Notes under the pieces: generated by a model | Seen by the model: the letters and a program-made list of their open reading frames with translations, nothing else | Database searches by the model: none | What the model was told of the DNA's origin: nothing | Shown: one piece after another, positions 54,076-64,000 of the stretch | How positions within the stretch are numbered: position 1 is the first letter of the stretch | Layout: every line of letters starts with the position of its first letter | Position numbers and translations under genes: made by a program | Assembly (NCBI RefSeq): GCF_029873635.1 | Contig: NC_080417.1 | Coordinates: forward strand, 30,740,214 to 30,804,213 | Reading direction: 5' to 3' | DNA length: 64,000 nt | Source of the DNA: Malania oleifera | Lineage: Eukaryota > Streptophyta > Magnoliopsida > Santalales > Ximeniaceae

Positions 54076-54589
54076 AGAATTAATATTCTTTATTTTGCGA
54101 AAAAAAATGCTAAACATAGCATTCACTCTATCAAAATTAATATGCATGAAGTCATGTGGCACATTTAGAGATTCGAAAAATTTAAATAATAAGAAAAATA
54201 AAGAAAAGAGAACTTTTGGTTTAGCATAGACTAAATCGTCGATGATTTCATGGAACTCAAAAAAATCGTCGACTAGCCATGTGCTATTCTCTTCTTTTAT
54301 AAGCCAAAACCAAAACCCTAAAATCCTTTTTCTTTTTTTTTTCTTTTTGTACTTTTATGGTAATAATAAATATAGTAACAATAATAATACTAATATTACT
54401 AATAATAATAATAAGATTTGAAAATAATGATAATACTAAAAACAATAATAATAAATAGAAATAGTAAAAATAATTATAGTGAAGTAATAATAAAATAGAA
54501 GTAATAAGAATGATAAAAATAATAAAAATAATAATGGTAAAGTAACAATAAAATAATAATAATAATAATAATACTAAAATAATAATAAT
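54076..54589. other. AAT-rich low-complexity sequence
   Basis: 54355-54600 consists largely of AATAATAAT and AATAGTAAT strings. They run into the end of the gag remnant and create a long spurious hydrophobic frame on the minus strand. Confidence 0.7.
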
Positions 54590-55365
54590 AAAAAAATAAT
54601 AATCCTCTTGAGCTTTTACTTTTCCCTTCTCCCACTCCGGACAATCCGATTTTATGTGCCCTATTTTCCTACACTTAAAACAGTGAACGTCATTCCTCCT
54701 CCTGGATTGAGACTGAGTTTTATTACCACTCAATTCGTTCTAGGATTTGCCTCTCCCACAATCCCGATTACCTTTTGCCATGACCCCTTCACCTTGTGAA
54801 CCCTCATCGCTGGCCTTCTTCCTCTGATGGAACCCCAGCAATGCACTCATGACGTCCTCCAACTCCAGAGTTTCTTTCCCCTAAGTCAAAATCGTAACCA
54901 GATTCTTGTATGTAGGCAACGTAGGTAAGGCACTCAGTAGCATCAATGTTTTATCTTCTTCCTCAAACTTCACATCAACTTGTATCAGATCACTAATATC
55001 TGATTGAATTCGTTGATGTGTTGAGTCAAGTTTGAACCTTCTTCCATCTTAAGCCAATATAGTTTTTGCTTAAGATACAACTTATTCGTTAATGACTTGG
55101 ACATGTACCAATGCTCCAGTTTTAGTCAAACTGCTGCTTGCGATTCCTCATCCATTACGTGATACATCACGTCATAGGCCAGACAATGTCTGATAGTGGA
55201 CACAACTTTTGGTTCCAGCTCCTTCTAACTTGTGTCGTCCATGCTTTTCGGCTTCTTCCCGTATAGAGCCTTCACCATACCTTGTTGCAATAGCAAGTTC
55301 TTCACCCTCCTCTGCCAAAGTCCAAAGTTTCCTGTTCCATTGAATTTATTAACATCGAACTTCAT
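54590..55365 (-). pseudogene. Ty1/copia gag remnant with zinc knuckle
   Basis: ATG at 55365 starts MKFDVNKFNGTGNFGLWQRR, the classic N-terminus of this copia gag type. A stop follows after PKSMDDTS, then other frames give VMYHVMDEESQAAVWLKLE, YMSKSLTNKLYLKQKLY and LTQHINEFNQI. The nucleocapsid zinc knuckle CFKCRKIGHIKSDC (CCHC complete) lies at about 54665. The gene is broken by at least two stops and frame changes, and its 3' end dissolves into AAT repeats. The PBS and LTR of the element are to its right, consistent with minus orientation. Confidence 0.9.
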
Positions 55366-55401
55366 TGAAGAGACCCCAGTCATTGTGAACCAATAGCTTT
55401 A

Positions 55402-55490
55402 ATACCAATTGTTGGTGACAATTGACACTTTGATAACAATTGTTGGTGACAATTGGCACTTTGATACCAATTGTTGTTTGCGAATGTGCA
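55402..55490. repeat. tandem repeat of TTGTTGGTGACAATTG units at the PBS
   Basis: About 2.5 copies of a roughly 33-bp unit containing CAATTGTTGGTGACAATTG and CACTTTGATA. Each copy ends with a PBS-like CTTTGATACCAATTGTTG (one as GATAACAATT), so the primer site itself has been duplicated. Confidence 0.85.
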
Positions 55491-55924
55491 TCAACGGAAA
55501 CCCTAAAAAATGATGAATTAATCAACCAATAAGCAATGCAATCACTCAATGATGAACGATGCTGAATAAGCAATCACTCAACAATGAGAATCAATGAAAG
55601 AAATAAATCAAAGACACAAGATTTACGTGATTCGACAATTTGCCTAAATCAACGGGAGCAACAATTGAATTTTCCACTATGAACAATGTCAAGCTTACAG
55701 TTAAGGTTACAAAATATGATTATATACAAACCTTATGCGTATAGTAACCTTAGATCCTATCTAAATCATTCCTGTAACAATCCCAAAAACAATCCTCCGA
55801 TTCCCCCAATTTGCTGATCTCCACATTCAAAAAATTGTAACTTGCACCGAACGAAATTTTTGACAGTTTAGACCAAACCGTCGACGGTTTGAAGCAGAGA
55901 AGAATACTTTCTGCACATTGCTTG
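55470..55924 (-). mobile_element. copia 5' LTR (truncated) of the gag element
   Basis: Aligns with 47902-48500: CAATGCAATCACTCAATGAT, GAGCAACAATTGAATTTTCC, ACCTTATGCGTATAG and ACCTTAGATCCTATCTAAATC. The right part is missing because the gypsy LTR starts at 55925. It contains CCGTCGACGGTTTG (about 55878). Confidence 0.82.
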
Positions 55925-56524
55925 TGTAACGCCTCGAACCCAATAGGGTCTTAGACGTTACTTTCTATAAATATTTTACAACGTATGTAAATAAAACCTC
56001 AAATATCTATACACTAAAGTACTAATTAACTTCATTACAATAGTATTTTCAATATCAAAATTTTATCCTTAAAAATTCAAAAAATATAAAAAACATAATC
56101 AAATGGTACTACATTGATTTTTATTCTAAATAACTCTTTTTATTCCCACTCATGCGCTTGTTACGCCTGATTTCTGGTACGTTTTTCAAAGTTATCTGTA
56201 AGGTGGAATAATAATTGGGGCGAGACAACACTAAGTAAGTAAAAAAGATTATTATTAGTGTGTGACCAAGATGAGCTTTCATAGTATTATAATTTCGTAA
56301 AATAACATTTAATATTGTACTTCAAAACTGCATTTAAAATAAAAATATATTTAAAAATTATGGCATAAAATTTTTACCATCAATTATAGTAGTAAAATTT
56401 TATAATCATATACTGTAACAGTTAAACAGAACTTGTTAATTGTAAACTATAACTATAATACTTAATTATATATATATATATGTATAAATATATTTATTTT
56501 ACATAAATCATTACGTGCGCGTGC

Positions 56525-56525
56525 A

Positions 56526-56595
<70 letters not shown>

Positions 56596-56596
56596 C
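56525..56596. repeat. (CA)n followed by (TA)n microsatellite
   Basis: GCGCAC then a CA run to about 56567, then TA units to 56596. Further TA runs are at 56649-56671 and 56768-56810, with an AAAT run at 56728-56768 between them. Confidence 0.95.
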
Positions 56597-56735
56597 TTAT
56601 TTTATATAAAACAATACATTCACTTATATCAAATTCACACATATATCTTTATATATATATATATATATATACCTTCCTTTATGTTTTTCCTTCAAATCTT
56701 TATTTACTAAAAATAGCTCTATTCACATAAACAAA

Positions 56736-56810
<75 letters not shown>

Positions 56811-56853
56811 TTAGGCTATAAAAACCTCTCTTAGCCTTGTTAACTATAAGTCA

Positions 56854-57426
56854 TGTTTACCTAGGGGTGAGCAAACGGTCGATTCGGTTAAATTCGGGTA
56901 ATTAACTGAATTAACCGAAAAATTCGGTTAAATAATACCATTAACCAAATCGACCGAATTGACGAAGGACACTGAACCAACCCTGACCGAATTGCCCATT
57001 CGGGTAATTCGGTTAACCGATTTTAACCGAAATCATTTAAAATTAATTGCTAGAAATATAATACAATTATAAATTTTTTTTAAAACCAAATCCAACTTAA
57101 TTAAATACCTTATTTATTAATTTTATTAATGAAAATAATACTTTACCATAGAACAAAGAATCCAAATAGGTTAATTAAACTCCTTAATGCACTTGCATAA
57201 GCAAAATTTATATTCATAAATTATATTTAAAATCTAATTAATTAGTAATTCGGTTAATCGGTTAACCGAAATTTTTTTTACCCTTAACCGAACCGAAACC
57301 GATTAACCAAAATTTTGTAGAATTATAACCGAACCGACCGAACTGGGATTTTTACCCGAACCGAACCAGCCAATTTCGGCCTGTTAATTCGGTTTTCACC
57401 GAATTATGCTCACCCCTATGTTTACC
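56854..57426. mobile_element. hAT MITE, 557 bp, TSD TGTTTACC
   Basis: Element 56862-57418 with perfect 11-bp ends TAGGGGTGAGC...GCTCACCCCTA. The 8-bp duplication TGTTTACC is identical at 56854-56861 and 57419-57426. The interior is built of TTCGGTTAACCGA-type inverted strings and has no coding sequence. TSD length places it in the hAT superfamily. Confidence 0.95.
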
Positions 57427-57699
57427 CCTATGATTGGATTGTGCGGTACAAAAACTAGACTTAACTGGCTGGCCGGCCAAACTAAATTAAATTTTAACTT
57501 TAACTTTTAGTAATATTTTTCCTATTAAGTGTTGACATGGAATTAGGTGTGCACTCAAGAGAAATTCAATACTCTGTAAAACCACTTTGTAAATAGTATG
57601 GGTGCACTCTGATCTCTTTAAACTTTAAGCTACGATATCGAACATTTATAACTTTGTAATTTCTTAGTCATAAGGGGTTTTTAAACATATTACTTTATA

Positions 57700-57865
57700 A
57701 TTTATGCAATAAAATAAACAACATCATAAAAAATTTATATATAATTTATGCAATAAAATGAACAACATCATAAAAATTTCATATATAATTTATGCAATAA
57801 AATGAACAACATCATAAAAATTTATATATAATTTATACAATAAAATAACATCATAACAATTTTAC
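57700..57865. repeat. minisatellite, about 3.5 x 50 bp
   Basis: AATTTATGCAATAAAATGAA followed by CAACATCATAAAAATTTCATATAT repeats in tandem with small changes. Confidence 0.93.
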
Positions 57866-58148
57866 CATTTCAAATTATTCCATAAAATATGTAATGTAAT
57901 TTTAAAAAGTAAGCTCATGCCACACGATTTTCGTGCTAAATTTATTTATTTATTTATTTTATTAACAAAATATTATAATGCTGTAAATTATCCTGCGAGA
58001 AAATTTAAAACATTAAAAATAAACTCAGAAATATTTTAAAAAACAGTTAACATAATCAAACTTACTTACCCTGACTTAACCGTGTGAAAGGGTCAAGACG
58101 AATTTTTAACTCTTAAAATGAGATTGGAAAGAGTGGAGGAATGAGAAA

Positions 58149-58782
58149 TGTTGACTTTAGTGTAATCCCAAGAGGGGGGTGAATTGGATATTTAAAGATT
58201 TTCTTCCTTGGTCAACTAACCAGCAGCAGTATTTTACAAATCTAGAGTCAATTTAGAGCATGTATGAAATAAACAGATAGATGCAAATGCAATTAATTTG
58301 CTCCAGATAAATCTAAACAAGCAAACACAATATAGTTAAGCAGATAAGTAAAGATGACACCAAAAGTGTTATCGCGATTCAATAAATGTGCCTATGTTCC
58401 CGCCTCTAACTCGCAAGCCTGAGGATTCCACTAAAGCTCACTTGCGGGTGGAGCAATACCAAATACAACACCCTTTCCTTACTGGGCAAGGACAACCCCA
58501 GGTCAGATTAACAGGCTGACTCCAACCTTTACAACCAATCCTTACGGGCTATATCAACACCCCCTCAGGCCACGCTTGGAATACAACTGATAATGAAAAA
58601 TAAATTTTCGTGTACAATATACATGTTTCTCCAATAAGCAGATAAGTACCAATACAATCAACACAATTAATTACACTTCAGTATGATAGGAGTTATAAGC
58701 TTAATGAAGTTTATGTGGCAACTCTCAAGTGTATACAACAATAACAATTAATATGTGAGAGTGTTGTGAATGAATCTTTGAG

Positions 58783-58829
<47 letters not shown>

Positions 58830-60230
58830 ATCACAAGAATAATTTCAAAGATCTTAAGAACATAAGAAAATATCTCTAAAATATTTTTTGAGTATCAAGT
58901 ATAAGAGATCTTTGAATTTCTAGCTTGTCAAAAATATTTTGCTAAAAGCACAAGACAAGCTCTTGAATCTTGCAACAAGAATGCAAGACTCACAAGCTCA
59001 AGAAAGTCTTCCCAAAAGAAATTTATGAATTAAATTACAAGGGAAAACTTTTAGCTTACTCTCAATAAAATCAATATCAAACAAGAATATGCAATGAGAG
59101 TGTAAGCTTCAAAACTCAATATATAAATCCTCAAGAAAAAGAAGTACTATCAATCTACAAATGCAATGTCTTTGCAAATGAGAAAGATAAACTTAAAGCA
59201 CCCTTTTTAAAAAGATTGTGCAATAAGAATGAGTACGAGTATATCAATATAGGCTTGTATGGATAACTGTATGAAGAAATAGTTCAAAGATTTTTAGAGG
59301 ATTTTGCTTAATCAAGATTTGCTAACTGAAGGCTAATTAAGACAAATGAGGGAGTATATATAGACAACCATTAAAAATTAACCGTTGGGGACACGGAGGT
59401 CCTTTTGGAAAAATATTAATGGTGTTTACTTAAAATTAACCCCATTTATCTGCGGTAGAAAAATACTCAAACCCGAGAGTTTCGGTCGACCAAGTACAAG
59501 GTTCAATTGACCATTTTTATAAGTTCGGTCAACCAAGGCAAATTTGAACTATAGATTTGGTCGATCATATCAGAGCGATTCTAAACCCTTCGTGGGTTTG
59601 GTCGACCAAGGCAAAGATGTAGTCAGCTATTCATATAGCTTCGATCGACCATCTCAAGTTTGAACTACATGGTTTGGTCGATCAAGTAGTCGGGGTGTCA
59701 GTGGTTCATGGTTCGGTTGATCTAAGACGATGCGTTCAATTCATTATGGTCGATCGAGCGAACTCAATATGTTGACTTCTGATTGGTTTGGTCGACTGAG
59801 GCATTTATACTGCCAAGGGTTCGATCAACCGAGACCATTAAATTTGTACTTTTAAGTCCTATTTTGGTCTCTATGCTTCATCAACACAGTGTGAATAAGC
59901 ATAAGACATTTAAGTTATATGGGTATTGGTCCTTATGGTTATACTATGGCCTTTTGAGCTTATGCATCCTATCATGCATGTAATGCAGTTTTACATACAT
60001 AATTTTACAGACCATCAAATTTAAATTGCAATTACAAGAATGAAAAATGATCTTCATATCCTTTGCTTCATTAATAGCCATCTTGCGTTGTGAGCATTAA
60101 GTTTTCTATGGCAACCACCATATCTTTACCGTTGTGTGTAGAGAATGGTCTTGTTAACAAACTCAAGGCATAGGTAAGATACGAAGATATTTGTCATTAT
60201 CAAAATGGGATATGACCTATAAGGTCAACA
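58149..60230 (-). mobile_element. 3' LTR of a SIRE-like copia element, 2082 bp
   Basis: On the minus strand it starts TGTTGACCTTATAGGTCATA (60230), preceded by the polypurine tract AAATAGGGAGAA, and ends GGGATTACACTAAAGTCAACA (58149). It is the same family as the solo LTR at 3355-5385. The TATA area is at about 59355 (TATATATAG on the minus strand is CTATATATA). The GGTCGACCAA array is at 59478-59835. A (TA)n run lies at 58786-58827. Confidence 0.93.
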
Positions 60231-60894
60231 TTCTCCCTATTTTTAATGATGACAAATACTTTAAGTAAAAATCGGTATAGCCATGAAATGCTCCCCCCTG
60301 GAGAATATGCATAATAAAAATTTATAATAAAGCTCAAGCATATGTGGAAGGAAGACACCCAAATAATCCATCATACAGTTATAGCACAACCCAATTTGAT
60401 TTATTTGATTTACCAAGTTTTGCAAACTTCTCCCCCTTTTGGTATCAATAAATGGGTTAAGGTAAATAAGTTTTGAAAGAAACCTTACATAAAGACTCAA
60501 AAGCATGCAGTGGATAATAGTTATTCAAATACAAGATTAGTTTTGAGAAAATTTTAGAAATTTTGGTAGCATGCCATTTGAAAGTAGAGCATTTCTCAAA
60601 AAAAAAAAAAAAAAATGTATATCAAAGACCTTGTTGATTTCAAAAAATAGTTTACAACATTTCACATCAATCAACTCAAGCAGTCCAGTAAGGATCAAAG
60701 CAGTTGATATAATAAATATATTACTTCCAACATCCAAAAGATAGTATAGTCATGTAGTGTAAAATGGATAACTAAAGTGATCTCACAAAGTATGAAGTGT
60801 ATTAATAATTGATGTGAGAGAATGTTTAAATTTCCAGAGTCGTAGTTTTCTAAGTTAAGTAGCTCCCCCTCAGTTTATGTACTCAATCATACTT
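60231..60894 (-). other. 3' untranslated region of the SIRE-like copia element
   Basis: Non-coding sequence between pol and the LTR, with two further polypurine-like strings on the minus strand (AAAAGGGGGAGAA at about 60438 and TGAGGGGGAGCT at about 60871). No envelope-like frame was recognised. Confidence 0.6.
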
Positions 60895-61647
60895 CTAGGT
60901 AGCATCTCTACTGTGCATTGGGTCTAATTCACATCTAATATGTATAAATCTATCGACCTGAAGAGGTTTTGTGAAAATATCAACCCACTGTTCATTAGTG
61001 CACACAAGTGCCACATTCCCCTTTTGCACATGATCACGAATAAAATGATGTCTAATTTCAATGTGTTTGGTTCGTGAATGTGAGATAGGGTTCTTTGAAG
61101 TATTGATTGCACTTGTATTATCACAATTGATCAGAACCGTGTCATAGTGCAATCCAAAATCCATAAGTTCTTGCTTCATATAAAGCTTTTGAGCACAACA
61201 ACTTCCCACCGCATTATATTCAGCTTCGGCTGTAGATAGTACAACTGAGTTCTGTTTCTTGGAGAACCAAGAAACCAAAGATTGTCCTGAGTAATGACAA
61301 GTGCCGCTAGTGCTCTTTCGATCTACTTTACTATCGACAAAGTTAGCATCCGTGTAACTAACAATCTCAAATGAAGTATGCTTAGGGTACCACAATCCTA
61401 ATTCAATAGTCCCAACAAGGTATCTAAGTATCATTTTAACCGCAAACAAGTGAGACTCCTTTGGTACAACCTGAAATCTAGCACAAATACAAACACTAAA
61501 CATAATATCAGGCCTGCTAGCTGTAAGATATAAGAGACTACCAATCATAACATGATAGAATTTGACATCAATAGGAATACCTTGCACATCTTTGTCAAGT
61601 TTAGTAGAAGAACTCATAGGTGTACCTAAGATTTTTCCATCTTCCAT
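60895..61647 (-). CDS. copia RT end and RNase H, SIRE-like (intact segment)
   Basis: A 250-codon open frame. It begins MEDGKILGTPMSSSTKLDKD (end of RT/connection), passes GSLLYLTASRPDIMFSVCICARFQ and continues into RNase H: VSYTDANFV, TAEAEYNAVGSC, INCDNTSAINTSKNP and HHFIRDHVQKG, ending with DIFTKPLQVDRF. The acidic residues D, E, D and D of RNase H are all present. It is the 3' end of a pol gene whose upstream part is frameshifted, so the protein is unlikely to be made whole. Confidence 0.92.
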   Translation of the reverse strand: MEDGKILGTPMSSSTKLDKDVQGIPIDVKFYHVMIGSLLYLTASRPDIMFSVCICARFQVVPKESHLFAVKMILRYLVGTIELGLWYPKHTSFEIVSYTDANFVDSKVDRKSTSGTCHYSGQSLVSWFSKKQNSVVLSTAEAEYNAVGSCCAQKLYMKQELMDFGLHYDTVLINCDNTSAINTSKNPISHSRTKHIEIRHHFIRDHVQKGNVALVCTNEQWVDIFTKPLQVDRFIHIRCELDPMHSRDAT

Positions 61648-62287
61648 GTTAAATTTCTAAAGCAAGTCCCTAATATGTTTGGCTTGTTTAATCTGGAGTC
61701 CTAGGAAGAAGTTTAGTTCACCCATCATGCTCATTTCAAATTCGTTTTGCATGCATTTGGCAAACTCATTGCGCAATTCATCATTTGTAGCTCCAAAGAT
61801 AATATCATCATCATATATTTATACAAGGAGCATGTGATCATTTTTAGATTTAATGAAAATTGTAGTTTCAATCTTACCTCTATTAAATCCATTTTCTAGA
61901 AGAAAACCACTAAGCCTCTCATACTAAGCTCTAGGAGCTTGTTTCAATCCATACAAGGCTTTAGACAATCGATATACATGATTAGGAGATTTATGGTTTT
62001 CAAATCCCGGTGGTTGTTCTACATAAACCTCCTCATTGATGTAGCCATTTAAAAAGATGCTTTTAACATCCATTGGATATAATTTAAAATCCTTAAAAGC
62101 GGCATATGCAAGTAACATGCGAATGACTTCCATCCTAGCCACGGGAGCATATGTTTCATATTCCTTCCTCCTGATTATACCCCTGGTCTACTAACCTAGC
62201 TTTGTTTCTAATCACTACTCCATTTTCATATTTTTTGTTTTTATAAACCCATTTGGTTCCAATAATAGTGTGAGCGTCAGGTCTAGG
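61648..62287 (-). pseudogene. copia reverse transcriptase, frameshifted
   Basis: From the right, the minus strand reads TIIGTKWVYKNKKYENGVVI (about 62260) and NKARLVDQGYNQEEG. After a frame change come ETYAPVARMEVIRMLLAYAA and LYPMDVKSIFLNGYINEEVY with the catalytic Asp block, then EQPPGFENH and SKALYGLKQAPRA. Further on, across stops, the YDDDIIFG-type region and EFEMSMMGELNFFLG follow. These are RT motifs of the SIRE/Maximus type. The upstream part of pol is missing because a gypsy LTR begins at 62288. Confidence 0.88.
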
Positions 62288-64000
62288 TGTAACAACCTGC
62301 TTAATTTCCATGTTTTTTTTTTAATTTTTTATACTATGATTTTTAACATGCTCTGATACCATGCTGAGGAAAACCCAATCATTAACCTAACTAGCGAGAA
62401 GTAGAAATCACATGAACATAATCATATGAAAATATATATAAATACAATATCATACAATACCAGAGTACTACATATTTCCCAAAATACCCTCTACTATGCT
62501 GGGATATACAAAAATCCTCCACAAACATACTCACTATCTACTGACGGGGCAGTACTATGGCCCCTTTATCTATGAGCTTGGTCTGCTCGTCTACTTGGAT
62601 CACCTGAAAAATGATTCAACACTAGAATGAGCCAATGCTCAGTAAGACGAAATATGCTATTACTCGTGTGTGGCAAATGAGCTACAGTATTATGAAAATT
62701 TATTTTCATATAATCATGTATAACTGAATACGTAAGTACAGTACAAGTAATAGAATACACCACCCTTTCCATGTTGCTTAACATAACAGTGTTGTAGGTT
62801 ACTATTCAAAATACTTCTAGTGTACATAAGTATGGTCCCTGTTTCTGTAAATTTGTATATACGTAATAGTAACGGAAAATGTTCCCTGTGGATAACTGTG
62901 TGTCATGATTTAACTAGTCATGACAAGGTTGTGCGGTCCGTATGCGGGATTTACCCTAGCTGGCCAACCAAGAATAAATCACTATACTCCATCGGTCTAA
63001 TCTGCCCACCTCAACCCATATCTGATGGGGAGCCTGTCCACGTAAAGGGCTTAGGTGATTGACCTACTACCACGTATTATCTAAATAGGTGGTTGCACTC
63101 ATAACATAACATAATATCTGTAGTAACGGTACCATGCTCTGTAACTGCATAGTCCAATAGGGTCTGATATTATATAATATATCTCTATATATATCACTAT
63201 TTGATTTACCATGATTATGAAATAACTGTAATAACCATGATGCTACATAAACTGTAACTGTAATTCATACGTCATAATACTGAGAACTGTATAATAATAA
63301 TACTGATAACTACATAAACATAGTATTGTAATTCATATAATTATGGTACTAAGATTCGTATAATTATGGTACTAAAACTCGTATAATCATGGTACTGAAA
63401 TTCGTATAATCATAATACTAAAATTCATAAAAATCATGGTACTAAAATTCGTATAATCATAATATTGAAATTCATAAAAATCATGGTACTGAAATTCGTA
63501 AAAATCATATCCTCGTACTATATTTGTATTCTCAAGCCACACCATACTTTAATACATAATTTTCATAATTTAATAAACTGTATAATATTTTAAAAATACC
63601 TAGCATAGTGTATTTTCCTTACCTGACTACTGAAAAGCCCCTATGGTTTACTAGCCTAACACCTGCAAGGCCTCCTACATAACACCTTGAAAACAACATT
63701 TACCAGAACAGAATATTAGTATTTTTTCGCCTACATCATTTCCTATAACTGTCATAAGGCCAAAAATGGACTAAAAGGCCTTACCCTGAATTTGAGATAA
63801 AATCCAACTTCGTTTTACCAACGATCTGCTCCAGCAGACTTGTAGAGAACTTCGCCAAGAGCGTCGTGGTGGTTTCGGATCATCAATCCGGTGACTGGCG
63901 GGGCTGAAATTGAAGAGAGAAGTGAGAGAGAACGTAGGAGAGAGAGAGGAGTGCTGAAAGTGAATAAAAATCTGAGTTTTCACAATTTATAAGGCCAGAT
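62288..64000 (-). mobile_element. Ty3/gypsy LTR, minus orientation, running off the window
   Basis: Plus strand starts TGTAACAACCTGCTTAATT; as a minus-strand LTR this is the end ATTAAGCAGGTTGTTACA. TGCTCAGTAAGACGAAATAT (about 62637) marks the position of the conserved ACTGAG/AGAGGTGTC area. Near the right edge GAGAGAGAGGAGTG (63942-63955) is the minus-strand CT run that in this group follows the TATA box. It interrupts the copia RT. Confidence 0.75.
63335..63510. repeat. minisatellite, about 22-bp units
   Basis: Units of the type AATTCGTATAATCATGGTAC/TGAA recur about eight times, with ATAAAAATCATGG variants, within the gypsy LTR. Confidence 0.88.

Larger units (their letters stand above)
55925..58148 (-). 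mobile_element. Ty3/gypsy LTR, minus orientation, itself interrupted
   Basis: Plus strand starts TGTAACGCCTCGAACCC; on the minus strand this is the LTR end GGGTTCGAGGCGTTACA. It contains a hAT MITE (56862-57418), several microsatellites and a minisatellite, and is cut at 58149 by the SIRE-like LTR. The LTR start was not identified. Confidence 0.65.

Noticed and set aside
53310-54162. Several long open frames on both strands
   Set aside because: Overlapping frames on opposite strands in GC-rich DNA are expected because stop codons are AT-rich; no protein motif was seen.
54284-54600. Long hydrophobic minus-strand frame after the gag zinc knuckle
   Set aside because: It is a translation of AAT/ATT repeats and not a membrane protein.

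Overview
The window is nuclear DNA of a eudicot plant, probably one with a repeat-rich genome. Evidence: two conserved plant genes with many canonical GT-AG introns, very AT-rich intergenic DNA, and dense Ty1/copia, Ty3/gypsy, hAT, PIF/Harbinger-type, LINE and SINE-like sequence. The species cannot be named from the sequence.

Two genes look intact. At 21755-26455 (+) a 12-exon gene encodes a 478-residue membrane protein of the plant sulfite exporter TauE/SafE family. At 36417-46910 (+) a 15-coding-exon gene encodes a 765-residue DDM1-type SNF2 chromatin remodeler, the plant factor that keeps transposons methylated and silent. Its last intron is itself filled with a small antisense copia remnant, an antisense LINE tail and a tandem tRNA-related repeat. 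Every exon junction of both genes was joined by hand and keeps one open frame.

The left third (1-17.7 kb) is a nest of mobile elements that target-site duplications (TSDs) allow to be taken apart. A 2.03-kb solo copia LTR (TSD CGCTC) lies near an old minus-oriented LTR fragment. That fragment was hit by a gypsy LTR (5626-7742) and by a copia element (7986-16849, TSD ATAGG). The copia element was in turn hit by a 3.3-kb hAT transposon (8215-11546, TSD CCGCCGAT) and by a solo gypsy LTR (13611-15549, TSD ACTCC). The middle (17.7-36 kb) holds MITEs, a SINE, the TauE gene, degenerate short repeats and a 3' half of a gypsy element.

The right third (47-64 kb) is a second nest, mostly minus-oriented: copia LTR and gag remnants, gypsy LTRs, a hAT MITE (TSD TGTTTACC) and a SIRE-like copia with a 2.08-kb LTR. 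It also holds the most unusual object here: a small LTR retroelement (51576-53320) with no recognisable retroviral-type genes, whose interior consists of intronless fragments resembling two unrelated host genes, a DEAH-box RNA helicase and a linker histone H1. A second pattern worth following is that several unrelated LTR families carry arrays of GTCGAC-core palindromes, clearest just upstream of the TATA box.
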